This document shows, piece by piece, positions 11,162 to 21,773 of a stretch of DNA of 64,000 bases (positions are counted from its first letter, which is position 1; every line of letters begins with the position of its first letter). A model generated the notes under the pieces. That model did not search any database. It worked only from the letters and a program-made list of their open reading frames with translations, and was not told the origin of the DNA. The position numbers were made by a program, and so were the translations under genes. Source of the stretch: Pseudomonadota bacterium (GTDB taxonomy: Bacteria; Pseudomonadota; Gammaproteobacteria; Burkholderiales; Burkholderiaceae_C); the NCBI GenBank assembly GCA_021783695.1, contig JAJXTO010000002.1, positions 62,001-126,000 of the forward strand, given 5' to 3'.

Positions 11162-12769
11162 TCACATCCGGAACACGCCAAAGCGCGTTTCGGGGATGGG
11201 GGCGTTGAGCGCGGCCGACAGGCCCAGCGCCAGCACGCGGCGGGTGTCGGCGGGGTCGATGATGCCGTCGTCCCACAGCCGCGCGGTGGCATAGTACGGA
11301 TGGCCCTGGGCCTCGTACTGCACGCGGATGGGCGCCTTGAACGCGTCTTCCTCCTCGGCGCTCCAGCTTCCGCCCCTGGCCTCGATGCCATCGCGCCGCA
11401 CGGTGGCGAGCACGCTCGCCGCCTGCTCGCCGCCCATCACGCTGATGCGCGCGTTGGGCCACATCCACAGCTGGCGCGGGCCGTAGGCGCGGCCGCACAT
11501 GCCGTAGTTGCCGGCGCCGAACGAGCCGCCGATGATCACCGTGAACTTCGGAACAGCGGCGCAGGCCACGGCGGTGACCAGCTTGGCGCCGTGGCGGGCG
11601 ATGCCTTCGTTCTCGGCCTTGCGGCCGACCATGAAGCCGGTGATGTTCTGCAGGAACAGCAGCGGAATGCGGCGCTGGCAGCACAGTTCGATGAAGTGCG
11701 CGCCCTTCACCGCGCTGTCGGAGAACAGAATGCCGTTGTTCGCCAGGATACCCACCGGCATGCCGTGCAGATGCGCAAAACCGCACACCAGCGTCGCACC
11801 GAAGCGGGCCTTGAACTCGTCGAACTCCGAACCATCCACGATGCGGGCGATGACCTCGCGGGCGTCGAAGGGCTTGCGGGCATCGAGCGGTACCGCGCCG
11901 TACAGCTCGCTGGGCGCATACAGCGGTTCGCGCGGTGCCCGCAGATCGAGTGCGGCGCGCTCGGGCGGTCGCAGACGCGAGACGATGCGCCGGGCGATGT
12001 CGAGCGCATGCGCGTCGTTCTGCGCCAGGTGATCGGCCACACCCGACAGGCGGGTGTGCACGTCGCCTCCGCCCAGATCCTCGGCCGTGACTTCCTCGCC
12101 GGTGGCGGCCTTCACCAGCGGCGGGCCGCCGAGGAAAATGGTGCCCTGGTTGGCGACGATGACCGACTCGTCGCTCATCGCCGGCACATAGGCGCCGCCC
12201 GCGGTACACGAGCCCATGACCACGGCGATCTGCGCTATGCCCTCGGCGCTCAGGGTGGCCTGGTTGTAGAAGATGCGGCCGAAGTGGTCACGGTCGGGGA
12301 ACACCTCGTCCTGGTTGGGCAGATTGGCACCGCCGGAATCGACCAGATAGATGCAGGGCAAGCGGTTCTCGCGGGCCACCTCCTGCGCGCGCAGATGCTT
12401 CTTGACGGTCATCGGGTAGTAGGTGCCGCCCTTGACCGTGGCATCGTTGCACACGATCACGCAGTCGCGCCCGCTCACCCGGCCGATGCCGGTGATGAGG
12501 CCGGCGCCCGGCGCCGCGTCGTCATACAGACCATGCGCGGCCAGCGGCGAGAGCTCCAGGAACGGCGAACCGGGGTCGAGCAGCGCCGCCACGCGTTCGC
12601 GCGGCAACAGCTTGCCACGGGCCACATGCTTGGCGCGCGCAGCCTCGCCGCCGCCCTCGGCCACGCGGTTCAGGCGTGCGCGCAGATCGTCCACCAGCGC
12701 CTGCATGGCCGCAGCGTTGGCGGCGAACTCGGGGCTGCGCGGGTTGAGTCGGGTTTCGAGCGTGGGCAT
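11162..12769 (-). CDS. liuB: Methylcrotonyl-CoA carboxylase, carboxyltransferase beta subunit
   Basis: A 535-residue carboxyltransferase with two crotonase-like halves. The N-terminal half shows [21 protein letters not shown] and [16 protein letters not shown]; the C-terminal half shows [32 protein letters not shown] and [15 protein letters not shown]. These segments are characteristic of methylcrotonyl-CoA carboxylase beta rather than of propionyl-CoA carboxylase. It transfers CO2 from biotin on the alpha subunit (5244-7310) to 3-methylcrotonyl-CoA. The acyl-CoA ligase gene ends six bases upstream; vapB begins 44 bases downstream, so the toxin-antitoxin pair separates the two carboxylase subunits. 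Confidence 0.95.
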   Translation of the reverse strand: MPTLETRLNPRSPEFAANAAAMQALVDDLRARLNRVAEGGGEAARAKHVARGKLLPRERVAALLDPGSPFLELSPLAAHGLYDDAAPGAGLITGIGRVSGRDCVIVCNDATVKGGTYYPMTVKKHLRAQEVARENRLPCIYLVDSGGANLPNQDEVFPDRDHFGRIFYNQATLSAEGIAQIAVVMGSCTAGGAYVPAMSDESVIVANQGTIFLGGPPLVKAATGEEVTAEDLGGGDVHTRLSGVADHLAQNDAHALDIARRIVSRLRPPERAALDLRAPREPLYAPSELYGAVPLDARKPFDAREVIARIVDGSEFDEFKARFGATLVCGFAHLHGMPVGILANNGILFSDSAVKGAHFIELCCQRRIPLLFLQNITGFMVGRKAENEGIARHGAKLVTAVACAAVPKFTVIIGGSFGAGNYGMCGRAYGPRQLWMWPNARISVMGGEQAASVLATVRRDGIEARGGSWSAEEEDAFKAPIRVQYEAQGHPYYATARLWDDGIIDPADTRRVLALGLSAALNAPIPETRFGVFRM

Positions 12770-12775
12770 GAGATC

Positions 12776-14479
12776 TCAGGCAGTTTTGGCGGGCTGGAGT
12801 CCGAGTTCCTGCTGCATGGCTTCGCGGATCTTGAACTTCTGCACCTTGCCGGTGATGGTCAACGGAAAGCTCTGCACGAAGCGGATGTAGCGCGGAATCT
12901 TGTAGTGCGCGATTTGCCCCTGGCAGAAGGCGCGGATGTCGGCGTCGGTGGGCGTGGCGCCGGGCTTGGGGATGATCCAGGCGCAGAGCTCCTCGCCGTA
13001 CCTGGGGTCGGGCACGCCGACCACCTGCACGTCCTGCACCTGCGGATGTCGGTAGAGAAATTCCTCGACTTCGCGCGGGTAGATGTTCTCGCCGCCGCGG
13101 ATGACCATGTCCTTGATGCGGCCGACGATGTTCACATAGCCCTGCGCGTCCATGGTGGCGAGGTCGCCCGTATGCATCCAGCCTTCGGCGTCGATGGCCT
13201 CGTGCGTCTTCTCAAGGTCATCCCAATAGCCGTGCATCACCGAATAGCCCTTGGTGCAGAGTTCGCCGGTGGTGCCGGGCGCCACGGTCTCGCCGGTTTG
13301 CGGATCGACGATCTTCACCTCCAGATGCGGCTGCACCTGGCCCACCGTGCTCACCCGCTTGTCCAGCGGGGTGTCGGTGGAGCTCTGGCAGCTCACTGGC
13401 GCGGTCTCGGTCATGCCGTAGGCGATGGTGATTTCGGAGAGATGCATGTCGCGCACCACCCGCTTCATCACCTCGATCGGGCAGGGGCTGCCCGCCATGA
13501 TGCCGGTGCGCAGCGTGCCCATGTCGAACTCTTTGAACCGCGGATGGTCGAGCATGGCGATGAACATGGTCGGCACGCCGTGCAGCCCGGTGCATGCCTC
13601 CTCCTGCACAGTCTGCAGGGTGAGCAGCGGGTCGAAGCCATCGCTGGGATAGACGATGGTGGCGCCGTGCGTCAGGCACGCGAGGTTGCCGAGCACCATG
13701 CCGAAGCAGTGATACAGCGGCACGGGAATGCACAGCCGATCCTCTGCCGTCAACTTCATCGCGTCGCCGATGAAGTAGCCGTTGTTCAGGATGTTGCTGT
13801 GGGTCAGCGTGGCCCCCTTGGGGAAACCGGTTGTGCCGCTGGTGAATTGGATGTTGATGGGTTCATGGGCTTCAAGCATCGCGGCGGCAGCGGCCACCGC
13901 CGGGTCGTCGGCGCTGCCGCGGGCGATCCAATCGGAGAAACGCAGCATGCCGGGCTCCTCAGCGGACCCCAGATGCACCACCAGCTTGAGTTCGGGCAGG
14001 CGCGCGGCGCGCAGTTCGCCCGGCGCGCAGGTGGCCAGTTCCGGCGCGAGCTCGCGCAGCATGGCGAGGTAGTCGCTGGTCTTGAACGTGGTCATGGTGA
14101 CCAGCGCCTTGCAGCCCACTTTGTTCAGTGCGTACTCCACCTCGGCAGTGCGATAGGCCGGGTTGATGTTCACCAGAATCACGCCGATCTTGGCCGTGGC
14201 CAGTTGCATCAACACCCATTCCACGCCGTTGTGCGCCCAGATGCCCACGCGGTCGCCCTTGCGCAAACCGCTGCGCAGCATGGCGCTGCCCAGGCGGTCC
14301 ACTTCGCGCTTGAGCTCGGCATAGCTCAGGCGGATGCCCTGGTGGCGCGAGACGAGGGCCTCGTGCATGCCCTGGCGTTCGGCCATGGCATCGAAAAAAT
14401 CACCCAGGGTCTGGGTGATGAGCGGCTGGTCGGTGGCGCCGCAGACATGGCTGCGGATCAGCGGGGCATCGGTGTGCAT
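12776..14479 (-). CDS. AMP-binding acyl-CoA ligase (fatty acid/branched-chain acyl-CoA synthetase)
   Basis: A 567-residue ANL-superfamily enzyme that activates a carboxylic acid to acyl-AMP and then acyl-CoA. Visible core motifs are [18 protein letters not shown] (P-loop), [10 protein letters not shown] (A5), [11 protein letters not shown] and [20 protein letters not shown] (A8 hinge), and the C-terminal catalytic lysine in [13 protein letters not shown]. The start at 14479 has a strong ribosome binding site, GAGGAGAA. It directly precedes the methylcrotonyl-CoA carboxylase beta gene, where liu clusters often carry such a ligase; it could activate isovalerate or longer acids. The substrate is not determinable here. 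Confidence 0.9.
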   Translation of the reverse strand: MHTDAPLIRSHVCGATDQPLITQTLGDFFDAMAERQGMHEALVSRHQGIRLSYAELKREVDRLGSAMLRSGLRKGDRVGIWAHNGVEWVLMQLATAKIGVILVNINPAYRTAEVEYALNKVGCKALVTMTTFKTSDYLAMLRELAPELATCAPGELRAARLPELKLVVHLGSAEEPGMLRFSDWIARGSADDPAVAAAAAMLEAHEPINIQFTSGTTGFPKGATLTHSNILNNGYFIGDAMKLTAEDRLCIPVPLYHCFGMVLGNLACLTHGATIVYPSDGFDPLLTLQTVQEEACTGLHGVPTMFIAMLDHPRFKEFDMGTLRTGIMAGSPCPIEVMKRVVRDMHLSEITIAYGMTETAPVSCQSSTDTPLDKRVSTVGQVQPHLEVKIVDPQTGETVAPGTTGELCTKGYSVMHGYWDDLEKTHEAIDAEGWMHTGDLATMDAQGYVNIVGRIKDMVIRGGENIYPREVEEFLYRHPQVQDVQVVGVPDPRYGEELCAWIIPKPGATPTDADIRAFCQGQIAHYKIPRYIRFVQSFPLTITGKVQKFKIREAMQQELGLQPAKTA

Positions 14480-14532
14480 GGGGGTTCTCCTCCTCGTCGT
14501 ATCGCCGTGTCGCGGTCTATTGATGCATTGTC

Positions 14533-15234
14533 TCAACCGGCCGTACCCGTACCAAGCCAAGCGCCGACGCCGGTCGTCACCAGCATGGCCAGCGCACCCC
14601 AGAACAGCACCCGCATGGTGCCGCGCAGCACCGGTGCGCCACCCGTGCGGGCACCCATCGCGCCCAGCACGCCCAGGCACACCAGGCAGGCGGCGAACAC
14701 CACGGGGACCAGCAACTGCTCCGGGCTCAGCCAGATGGCCAGCAGCGGCGGCACCACGCCGACGGTGAAGGCCGCCGCCGAGGCCCACGCCGCCTGCAGC
14801 GGCTTGGCGGCCACCGTGTCGGAAATGCCAATCTCGTCGCGGGCATGTGCCCCCAGCGCGTCATGCGCCATCAACTGCCCGGCCACTTTGTCGGCCAGTT
14901 CGGCGTCCAGCCCGCGTCTGACATAGATGGACGCCAGCTCACGTCGCTCATGGTCGGGGTGACGCTCCAGTTCCCCGCGTTCCTGTTCCAGATCGGCCCG
15001 TTCGGTGTCGGCCTGCGAACTGACCGACACGTATTCGCCCGCCGCCATCGACAGCGCCCCGGCGATCCACGCGGCGATGCCGGCGGTCAGCACGCTGGCG
15101 TGGCTCGCCTGCGCGCTGGCCACGCCAAGCACCAGGGAGCCGACGGAAACCAGCCCGTCATTCGCGCCGAGTACCGCAGCACGCAACCAGCCCGTGCGCT
15201 GGGAGCGGTGATGCTCATGATGTCGTGTCGCCAT
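14533..15234 (-). CDS. VIT1/CCC1 family divalent metal (Fe/Mn) transporter
   Basis: A 233-residue membrane protein of the vacuolar iron transporter family. Transmembrane helix 1-2 region [21 protein letters not shown] and the [17 protein letters not shown] segment carry the conserved Asp/Glu and Ser of the family, followed by a charged cytoplasmic domain (Glu-rich, about residues 75-135) that binds metal, and three more hydrophobic helices. It would move Fe2+ or Mn2+ out of the cytoplasm. The N-terminus begins with a short His-rich stretch (residues 5-9). It starts three bases after the isomerase stop, so is likely the distal gene of the aceK-led transcript. Confidence 0.88.
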   Translation of the reverse strand: MATRHHEHHRSQRTGWLRAAVLGANDGLVSVGSLVLGVASAQASHASVLTAGIAAWIAGALSMAAGEYVSVSSQADTERADLEQERGELERHPDHERRELASIYVRRGLDAELADKVAGQLMAHDALGAHARDEIGISDTVAAKPLQAAWASAAAFTVGVVPPLLAIWLSPEQLLVPVVFAACLVCLGVLGAMGARTGGAPVLRGTMRVLFWGALAMLVTTGVGAWLGTGTAG

Positions 15235-15237
15235 GGT

Positions 15238-15843
15238 TCAGAACCCGCCCGTTTCCAGCCAGTGCTCCAGTTGCGGCAGCCGGTCCACGCCCCAGAAGGG
15301 CTGCTCGTCCACCACCAGATAGGGCGCGCCGCACATGCCTTCTTCCAGCGCGCGGTCGCAATTGGCCTTGAGCTGGGCCTTGATGGCCGGGTCGGCGGTA
15401 TAGCGCACCACGGCATCGACAGGCAGCGCCTGCTCGGCGGCCAGCGCTTCGAGCACCGGCAGTTCGGCGATGTTGCGGTTCTGGGTGAAATAGGCCGCGA
15501 AGCAGCGGTGCAGCCAGGGCGCCGCCTGTGCCGGATGTTCGCGTTGCAGGCCGATGAGCACCCGCGCCGCCTGATAGGTGGCGATGGGAAAGGGATCGGG
15601 ATGGGCATACGCGACGCCCAGATAACGCGCCGAGCGCGGGATGTCGATGCGCGCATAGTCGCCCTTGATCGGCTGATCGATCAAGGGCTTCGACCCGGTG
15701 GCCTGAAACACCGGCCCGAGCAGCACGGGCACCCATTCGATGTCGCGCAGATGGCGCGCGGCGATGGCCTCGATCTGCGTGCTCGCCAGATAGGCGTAGG
15801 GTGAGGAGAAGTCGAAGAAAAACGTGATCGGACTGACGGGCAT
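15238..15843 (-). CDS. 2-hydroxychromene-2-carboxylate isomerase / DsbA-like kappa-class GST family protein
   Basis: A 201-residue thioredoxin-fold protein with the family start PITFFFDFSSPYAYLASTQI, including the conserved Ser of the SSPYAY motif that binds glutathione, and GMCGAPYLVVDEQPFWGVDRL near the C-terminus. Family members isomerise 2-hydroxychromene-2-carboxylate in naphthalene breakdown or act as kappa-class glutathione transferases. No aromatic-degradation gene is near, so a general glutathione-dependent role is likelier. The ATG at 15843 follows a strong GAGGAGG site; the acyl-CoA dehydrogenase gene ends 23 bases upstream. Confidence 0.85.
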   Translation of the reverse strand: MPVSPITFFFDFSSPYAYLASTQIEAIAARHLRDIEWVPVLLGPVFQATGSKPLIDQPIKGDYARIDIPRSARYLGVAYAHPDPFPIATYQAARVLIGLQREHPAQAAPWLHRCFAAYFTQNRNIAELPVLEALAAEQALPVDAVVRYTADPAIKAQLKANCDRALEEGMCGAPYLVVDEQPFWGVDRLPQLEHWLETGGF

Positions 15844-15866
15844 GGAGGCCTCCTCGGGAGATTGTT

Positions 15867-16994
15867 TTACAGCGCGCGGGCAATGAGCATTTTCTGCACG
15901 TCGCTGGTGCCTTCGTAAATCTGGCAAACCCGCACATCGCGCCAGATGCGCTCGACGGGAAAGTCGGCCACATAGCCGTAGCCGCCGTGAACCTGCAGCG
16001 CCGCGCTGCACACGCGCTCGGCCATTTCGCTGGCGAACAGCTTGGCCATCGCGGCCTCCCTCAAACAGGGCTCTCCAGCGTCCTTCAGACTGGCCGCATG
16101 CCACAGCAACTGGCGCGCAGCCTCGATCTGCATGGCCATGTCGGCCAGGCGGAACTGCACCGCCTGATGCTCGGCGATCGGCTTGCCGAAGGCGGTGCGC
16201 TCGCGCGCATAGCGCAGCGCGGCCTCGAACGCCGCGCGCGCCATGCCGACTGCCTGCGCGGCGATGCCGATGCGCCCGCCCTCCAGTCCGGAGAGCGCAA
16301 TCTTGTAACCCTCGCCTTCGGCGCCGATGCGGTTTGCCGCCGGCACGCGACAGGCCTCGAAACGGATCTGGGCTGTGTCGCTGGCGGTCTGCCCGGCCTT
16401 GTCCTCCAGGCGCTCGACGATGTAGCCCGGCGTGTCGGTGGGAACAAGGAAGGCGCTGATGCCCCTCTTGCCCGCGGCCCGGTCGGTGGCGGCGAGCACG
16501 ATGGCCAACTGCCCGTTCTTGCCGCTGGTGATGAATTGCTTGACACCGTCGATCACATAGTGGCCGCCGTCCCGCCGTGCCGTGGTGCGCAGATTGGATG
16601 CGTCCGACCCCGCCTGCGGCTCGGTCAGCGCGAACGCGCCGATCCACTCGCCCCGGGCCACAGGCCGCAGCCACTGCTCCTTCTGCGCCTCACTGCCCCA
16701 GGCCATGAGGATGGAGCAGACCGGGCAGTTGTTCACACTGACGATGGTGCTGGTCGCGCCATCGGCCGCGGCAATTTCCTCGATGGCCAGCGCGAGAGAC
16801 AGGTAGTCCAGACCGGCGCCGTCCCACTCGGTGGGCACGGCGATGCCCAGGCAGCCCAGCGCCGCCAGCCCTTGCAGCGCCTCGCGCGGAAAGCGGGCTC
16901 CGCGTGCCCACTGTGCGGCGTGCGGCGCAATCTCTGCCTGGGCGTAGTCGCGCACCGCGTCGCGGATGAGTCGGTGGTCGTCGGAGAGCAGCAT
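15867..16994 (-). CDS. Acyl-CoA dehydrogenase, short/branched-chain type
   Basis: A 375-residue flavoprotein that oxidises an acyl-CoA to the 2-enoyl-CoA and passes electrons to [20 protein letters not shown] and GVKQFITSG are FAD-contact segments; [16 protein letters not shown] and [13 protein letters not shown] form the C-terminal signature, with the catalytic glutamate in IYEGTS as in short- and medium-chain dehydrogenases. This differs from the isovaleryl-CoA enzyme at 21774-22952. The ATG at 16994 is preferred over a TTG at 17012 that would overlap ridA. The substrate could be 2-methylbutyryl- or butyryl-CoA; the sequence does not decide. Confidence 0.9.
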   Translation of the reverse strand: MLLSDDHRLIRDAVRDYAQAEIAPHAAQWARGARFPREALQGLAALGCLGIAVPTEWDGAGLDYLSLALAIEEIAAADGATSTIVSVNNCPVCSILMAWGSEAQKEQWLRPVARGEWIGAFALTEPQAGSDASNLRTTARRDGGHYVIDGVKQFITSGKNGQLAIVLAATDRAAGKRGISAFLVPTDTPGYIVERLEDKAGQTASDTAQIRFEACRVPAANRIGAEGEGYKIALSGLEGGRIGIAAQAVGMARAAFEAALRYARERTAFGKPIAEHQAVQFRLADMAMQIEAARQLLWHAASLKDAGEPCLREAAMAKLFASEMAERVCSAALQVHGGYGYVADFPVERIWRDVRVCQIYEGTSDVQKMLIARAL

Positions 16995-17008
16995 GGTGGT
17001 CGGGCAAC

Positions 17009-17389
17009 TCAATCGGGCAGCTTGGCGGTCACTTCGATTTCGATGCGCATGCGCGCATCGATCAGCCCGCAGATTTGCGCCGTTGCGGCCGGTCGGGCAC
17101 GGGCGAAGTGCTCACCGAAAATGGGGGCGAGCGGCGCGAAGAGCGCGGCGTCGGTCAGCAGGTAGCGCACGCGCACAACATCGTCCAGGGTGCAGCCAGC
17201 CTCGCGCAAGGCGGCGGTGATGTTGCGAAAACATTGCCGGGTTTGCTCTGCAGCGTCGTCGCTGATGGTCATGGTGGCGTAGTCGAAACCCGTGGTGCCG
17301 GAGACATGCACATAGTGGCCATCGACCACCGCGCGGCTATAGCCGGCGAGCGTTTCAAAGGTCGATCCCGAACGGATGTATCTCCTCAT
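17009..17389 (-). CDS. RidA/YjgF-YER057c family protein lacking the usual catalytic arginine
   Basis: A 126-residue single-domain Rid protein with the family segments VDGHYVHVSGTTGFD, EQTRQCFRNITAALREAG and RIEIEVTAKLPD. Classical RidA deaminates reactive enamine/imine intermediates using an arginine in a 'VARLPK' segment before the IEIE strand. Aligning by eye, the matching segment here is CGLIDARM, so that arginine position is Leu. It therefore probably belongs to one of the non-deaminase Rid subfamilies. It lies between thiolase and acyl-CoA dehydrogenase genes on one strand (40 and 14 bases), so a role in that pathway is plausible but unproven. Confidence 0.85.
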   Translation of the reverse strand: MRRYIRSGSTFETLAGYSRAVVDGHYVHVSGTTGFDYATMTISDDAAEQTRQCFRNITAALREAGCTLDDVVRVRYLLTDAALFAPLAPIFGEHFARARPAATAQICGLIDARMRIEIEVTAKLPD

Positions 17390-17429
17390 CGCAGTTCCTG
17401 GTTGATCGCCTGCGATTGGCAGTGCAGAT

Positions 17430-18608
17430 TCACAGCAACTCCACGGCCATCGCCGTGGCCTCGCCGCCGCCGATGCACAGCGCCGCAATGCCGCGCTTGA
17501 GTCCGCGCTTTCGCAGTGCGCCCAGCAGGGTGACGACGATGCGCGCGCCGCTGGCGCCGATGGGATGGCCCAGCGCCACCGCGCCGCCGTGCACGTTGAC
17601 GATGTCGTGCGGCAGCTTGAATTCACGCATGGCCGCCATGGTGACTGCGGCGAAGGCTTCGTTCACTTCCCACAGATCGACCGCGTCCGCCGTCCAGCCG
17701 GCCTTGTCCAGCACCTTCTGGATGGCGCCGACCGGCGCCGTGGTGAACCACTCCGGCGCCTGGGCATGCACGGCATGGGCGCGGACGCGGGCGATCGGCG
17801 CGCAGTCCAGTTTCTCGGCGGCGGACTGGCGCATCAGCACCAGGGCGGCAGCGCCGTCGGAAATGCTCGACGAGGTGGCCGCGGTGATCGCTCCGTCCTT
17901 CTTGAATGCGGGCTTGAGGCCGGGAATCTTGTCCAGCTTGGCCTTGAACGGCTGCTCGTCGCGGCTGATCCGGACCGCACCAGCGCGTCCGGCGAGCGTC
18001 ACCGGCGCCATCTCCCAATCGAAACTGCCGTCCTCGTTGGCCTTCTTGCTGCGCTCGGTGGAGGCGATCGCGAAGTTGTCCATCTCCTCACGGCTGAAGG
18101 CGTACTTGGCCACGCAGCTTTCGGCAAACACGCCCATGGCCTTGCCACGGTCGTAGGCGTCTTCCAGACCGTCGAGCGCCATGTGGTCGTAGAACACTGT
18201 CGCCCCGTATTTCACGCCCTTGCGCACGAAGGCCAGATGCGGCGCGTTGGTCATGCTTTCCATGCCGCCGGCCACCATGACGCGGGCACTGCCCGCGGCC
18301 AGCATGTCGTGGGCGAACATCATGGCCCGCATGCCAGATCCGCACATTTTCGAGAGCGTCACAGCGCCGGCCGACTGCGGCAGCCCGGCCTTGAGCGCGG
18401 CCTGCCGCGCCGGGGCCTGACCCTGCCCGGCCATCAGGCAGTTGCCCATCAGCACTTCGTCCACATCCTCGCCTCGGATGCCTGCGCGCTGCACGGCGGC
18501 GGCAATGGCGGTGGCGCCGAGTTCCCAGGCGGGGACGGCGGCGAAGTCGCCGAGCAGGCCGCCGATCGGGGTGCGGGCGGCGGAAACAATCACAATCGGA
18601 TCAGTCAT
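17430..18608 (-). CDS. Acetyl-CoA C-acetyltransferase (thiolase)
   Basis: A 392-residue degradative/biosynthetic thiolase. The acyl-carrying cysteine is Cys89 in KMCGSGMRA; the second active-site elements are [19 protein letters not shown] and [15 protein letters not shown] near the C-terminus. It either cleaves acetoacetyl-CoA to two acetyl-CoA or runs in reverse; in this context acetoacetate from HMG-CoA lyase is an obvious source. Its start overlaps the aceK stop as ATGA (18605-18608), coupling its translation to aceK. The exact chain-length range (AtoB, PhaA or BktB type) is not resolved. Confidence 0.93.
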   Translation of the reverse strand: MTDPIVIVSAARTPIGGLLGDFAAVPAWELGATAIAAAVQRAGIRGEDVDEVLMGNCLMAGQGQAPARQAALKAGLPQSAGAVTLSKMCGSGMRAMMFAHDMLAAGSARVMVAGGMESMTNAPHLAFVRKGVKYGATVFYDHMALDGLEDAYDRGKAMGVFAESCVAKYAFSREEMDNFAIASTERSKKANEDGSFDWEMAPVTLAGRAGAVRISRDEQPFKAKLDKIPGLKPAFKKDGAITAATSSSISDGAAALVLMRQSAAEKLDCAPIARVRAHAVHAQAPEWFTTAPVGAIQKVLDKAGWTADAVDLWEVNEAFAAVTMAAMREFKLPHDIVNVHGGAVALGHPIGASGARIVVTLLGALRKRGLKRGIAALCIGGGEATAMAVELL

Positions 18609-20413
18609 GGTGCGGTCTCCAGATCAACTTGGGTGGGAATGGGGTTCACCACCTGCGGCCGCGGGAAGCGGCGCGCCGGGTCGTAGGTGAACACGTCGTA
18701 CAGATGGCCTTCGCGGATGCGGCTCTGGTGCTCCTGCCAGAAGGCGGCGTCGAGCAGATCGGCATGGTGGCGCAGGAACACCGCGCGCACCTTGGGGTTG
18801 CCGAGCAGGAACTGGCCGAAGGTCTCGGGGAACACATCGTGCGGGCCCACGGCATACCAGGGCTCGGCGGCCATTTCGTCCTCCTCGTTGCGCGGGGCCG
18901 GCACGCGGCGGAAATTGCAGTCGGTGATGTATTCGATCTCGTCGTAGTCGTAGAACACCACCTTGCCGTGGCGGGTGATGCCGAAGTTCTTCCACAGCAT
19001 GTCGCCGGGGAAGATATTGGCCGCGACCATGTCCTTGATGGCGTTGCCGTACTCGATGACGGCCGCTTCGAGCTGCGCGTCGTCGGCTTCCTGCAGGTAG
19101 ATGTTGAGCGGAATCATGCGCCGCTCGATGTAGCAATGGCGGATGATGATGGTGTCGCCGTCGTATTCGAGCTGCGAAGGGCAGTAGGTTTCGATCTCCT
19201 GGATCAGCTCGGGCGAAAAGCGGGCGCGCTCGAACGCCACATTGGAATACTCCAGCGTCTCTGCCATGCGGCCCACGCGGTCGTGTTGTTTGACCAGAAG
19301 GTACTTGCCCTTGATCTTGTCGCGGGTGGTGTCCTTCTGCGGCGGGTAGAAGTCTTTGATGACCTTGAACACAAAGGGAAAGGACGGCAGGGTGAACACC
19401 ACCATCACCATGCCCTTGATGCCGGGCGCGACGATGAACTGGTCGCTCGAATGCCGCAGGTGATAGAGAAAGTCGCGGTAGAACAGGGTCTTGCCCTGCT
19501 TGGCCAGACCCAGCGCGTTGTACAGCTCGGCGCGCGGCTTGCGCGCCATGAGGCTGCGCAGGAATTGCACATAGGCCGACGGAATCTCCATGTCCACCAT
19601 GAAATAGGCGCGGGCGAAGGAGAACAGCAGCAGCAGATCATCCTCGCTGAGCAGCACGGTGTCGATGTAGAGCTGGCCGCTCTCGGTGTGCAGGATGGGC
19701 AGCGCCAGTGGAAATTCGGTAAAGCCGTTGATCACCTTGCCCACCGCATACGCCCCCTTGTTGCGGAAGAACAGCGAGTCGAGCATCTGAATCTGGAAGT
19801 TGGCGCGCAGACGCACATCGTTGCCGAAGCGCCGACTCACGGCGGCAATCACCTGCGCCACATCGCGGTCCAGATCCTCGAACGGCAGCGCGAGCTGAAA
19901 ATTCTCGATGGCGCGGCGCAGACAACCGTGCAGGGCCTCGTGGGTATGCGGGTAATACACGCGGAAGGTCGGCTTTGCCGCGGGCTCCTCGTTCTCGATG
20001 TACTCGGTGGACAGCGCCGGGCGCACGAACAAGAACTCGTTGTTGAAGTGCTCGCGCCGCAGGATCTTGGTCGTCACCGAGTTGAAAAAGGTCTCGGCCA
20101 GCTCGGGCTGGTGGTGATTGGTCAGCAGGCCGATGTAATGCAGCTTGGCCTGCTGCCAGATCTCCATGGGCTGGTTGCCGGCATCGAGCTCATTCTGCAG
20201 GCGCTCGGTCGCCTCATCCACGCGCTGGTCGTAGAAGGCGATGCGCTCACGTTGCGCCGCCTGCTGACCGGCCCAGTCGGCACGTTCGAACCGCTGCTTG
20301 GCCGCTGCGCTCACCTGGCGGAACAGGCGGTAATGGCGATTGAAGCCGTCGAGCATGGTGCGCGCCATGGCGAAGGCAACGGGGGAATCGAGACGCGGGG
20401 GAAACTGATTCAT
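18605..20413 (-). CDS. aceK: Isocitrate dehydrogenase kinase/phosphatase AceK
   Basis: AceK phosphorylates and dephosphorylates isocitrate dehydrogenase, setting flux between the TCA cycle and the glyoxylate shunt. The 602-residue protein has the regulatory N-terminal half and a kinase-like C-terminal half: [18 protein letters not shown] is the ATP-binding region, [16 protein letters not shown] follows, and [25 protein letters not shown] carries the catalytic/metal-binding segment. The ATG at 20413 begins at the typical family start. No aceA or aceB is adjacent. It is the first gene of a minus-strand run that continues with the overlapping thiolase gene. Confidence 0.95.
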   Translation of the reverse strand: MNQFPPRLDSPVAFAMARTMLDGFNRHYRLFRQVSAAAKQRFERADWAGQQAAQRERIAFYDQRVDEATERLQNELDAGNQPMEIWQQAKLHYIGLLTNHHQPELAETFFNSVTTKILRREHFNNEFLFVRPALSTEYIENEEPAAKPTFRVYYPHTHEALHGCLRRAIENFQLALPFEDLDRDVAQVIAAVSRRFGNDVRLRANFQIQMLDSLFFRNKGAYAVGKVINGFTEFPLALPILHTESGQLYIDTVLLSEDDLLLLFSFARAYFMVDMEIPSAYVQFLRSLMARKPRAELYNALGLAKQGKTLFYRDFLYHLRHSSDQFIVAPGIKGMVMVVFTLPSFPFVFKVIKDFYPPQKDTTRDKIKGKYLLVKQHDRVGRMAETLEYSNVAFERARFSPELIQEIETYCPSQLEYDGDTIIIRHCYIERRMIPLNIYLQEADDAQLEAAVIEYGNAIKDMVAANIFPGDMLWKNFGITRHGKVVFYDYDEIEYITDCNFRRVPAPRNEEDEMAAEPWYAVGPHDVFPETFGQFLLGNPKVRAVFLRHHADLLDAAFWQEHQSRIREGHLYDVFTYDPARRFPRPQVVNPIPTQVDLETAP

Positions 20414-20571
20414 CAGGCACCTGCAAAGCTCAGTGACTTGAGCGACTGTAAGCCCGCGCCAGCGACAAGGCAAAGCGCCCTGCGACTGCAGGCGCTGCAT
20501 GCTAGGCTTTTTGGCTTGTCGGCGCGCCACATGCGCCGACCACCCCGATCACCCAGAACTGGAGACCTGTC
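20414..20571. promoter_or_regulatory. Divergent intergenic region between aceK and the aminotransferase gene
   Basis: This 158-base region must hold the start signals for both the aceK run (minus) and the aminotransferase gene (plus). A perfect 8-base inverted repeat, GTCGGCGC (20518-20525) and GCGCCGAC (20533-20540), lies 32 bases before the aminotransferase start; it is not followed by a T-run, so it is not a terminator and may be a leader hairpin or operator. A ribosome binding site GGAGA precedes the plus-strand ATG. I see no LiuR-like palindrome here. Confidence 0.35.
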
Positions 20572-21726
20572 ATGCCTGCACTGCTGCCCAATGTCGATCC
20601 CGACGGATTGCTGGAATACTCGGTGGTCTACACCGACCGCTCGCTCAACCACATGTCGGCGAAGTTCCAGCGGGTCATGCGCGATCTGTCGTCCATGCTC
20701 AAGCAGGCGTATGGCGCGCAGGCCGTGGCCATTGTGCCGGGCAGCGGCACCTTTGCGATGGAAGCGGTAGCGCGGCAGTTCGTGCAGGGCGCGCAGGTGC
20801 TCATCGTGCGCAACGGCTGGTTCAGCTATCGCTGGAGCCAAATCATCGAGACCGGGCACCTGTCGGACAAGGTGACTGTGCTCAAGGCGCGCCGCCTCGC
20901 GGAGGCATCCGAATCGCCCTTCGCCCCCGCGCCCATCGCCGACGTGGTGGCCACGATTGCGCGCGACAGGCCCGCCGTGGTGTTCGCCCCGCATGTGGAA
21001 ACCTCCGCCGGACTGATGCTGCCCGACGACTATCTGCGCGCCGTGGCCGACGCCGTGCATGCCGTGGGCGGCCTGTTCGTGCTCGACTGCATCGCCTCCG
21101 GCGCGATGTGGGTGGACATGCAGGCAACCGGGGTGGACGTGCTGGTCTCCGCGCCGCAAAAAGGCTGGAGCGGCCAGCCCTGCTGCGGCTTCGCCATGCT
21201 GAGCAGCCGGGCGCTGGCGCGGCTGGAGCAGACGCAGAGCGACAGTTTCTCCTGCGACCTGAAGAAATGGCTGCAGATCATGCAGGCATACGAAAAAGGC
21301 ACGCATGCCTATCACGCCACCATGCCCACCGACACCCTGGCCGAAGTGCGCGACCAGATGCGCGAAGCCTTCGACTACGGTCTGCCCGCGCTGAAGGCCG
21401 CGCAGATGGAACTCGGCCGCCGCGTGCGCGCCTCGCTGACCAGCCGCGGGGTCAAGAGCGTGGCCGCGCCGGGCTTTCAGGCTCCTGGCGTGGTGGTGAG
21501 CTACACCCGCGACCCGGAAGTGCAAAGCGGACGCGCCTTTGCAGCACAGGGCATGCAGGTGGCCGCGGGCGTGCCGCTGGCGTGCGACGAACCGGCCGAT
21601 TACATGAGCTTTCGCCTCGGCCTGTTCGGCCTGGACAAATGGAAGGACGTGGACGCTGCCGCGCAGCGCCTCGATCACATCCTCGACGCGGTGGGCCTGC
21701 GGGCGCCAGAGACCGTGCATCGCTGA
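20572..21726 (+). CDS. Class V aminotransferase (serine/alanine-glyoxylate type)
   Basis: A 384-residue PLP enzyme of the fold-type I class V group. The PLP lysine is Lys197 in VLVSAPQKGWSGQP; VPGSGTFAMEA near residue 57 binds the cofactor phosphate, and HVETSAGLMLPDDY and VLDCIASGAM supply the residues that stack on and pair with PLP. Relatives transfer amino groups to glyoxylate or pyruvate from Ser, Ala or 2-aminoethylphosphonate. It is the only plus-strand gene in this half of the region and converges with the isovaleryl-CoA dehydrogenase gene, 47 bases away. The amino donor is not clear. Confidence 0.88.
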   Translation: MPALLPNVDPDGLLEYSVVYTDRSLNHMSAKFQRVMRDLSSMLKQAYGAQAVAIVPGSGTFAMEAVARQFVQGAQVLIVRNGWFSYRWSQIIETGHLSDKVTVLKARRLAEASESPFAPAPIADVVATIARDRPAVVFAPHVETSAGLMLPDDYLRAVADAVHAVGGLFVLDCIASGAMWVDMQATGVDVLVSAPQKGWSGQPCCGFAMLSSRALARLEQTQSDSFSCDLKKWLQIMQAYEKGTHAYHATMPTDTLAEVRDQMREAFDYGLPALKAAQMELGRRVRASLTSRGVKSVAAPGFQAPGVVVSYTRDPEVQSGRAFAAQGMQVAAGVPLACDEPADYMSFRLGLFGLDKWKDVDAAAQRLDHILDAVGLRAPETVHR

Positions 21727-21773
21727 ATCACCCGGACGGCCCGCAGCGCGCGTCATCCCTGCGGAACAGGCGT

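Noticed and set aside
11300-14926. Very long plus-strand open frame (about 1200 codons) opposite the carboxylase beta and acyl-CoA ligase genes
   Set aside because: Its translation is rich in His, Gln, Ala and Gly with no recognisable domain; it is the mirror of GC-rich coding sequence, and both minus-strand genes are clear family members.
20518-20540. 8-base hairpin upstream of the aminotransferase gene as a terminator
   Set aside because: No T-run follows on either strand; kept only as part of the intergenic description.
14480-20571. Additional LiuR palindromes before the acyl-CoA ligase and aceK genes
   Set aside because: Looked for the TT(G/T)ACGT-N2-ACGT(C/A)AA pattern by eye in 14480-14532 and 20414-20571; none found.
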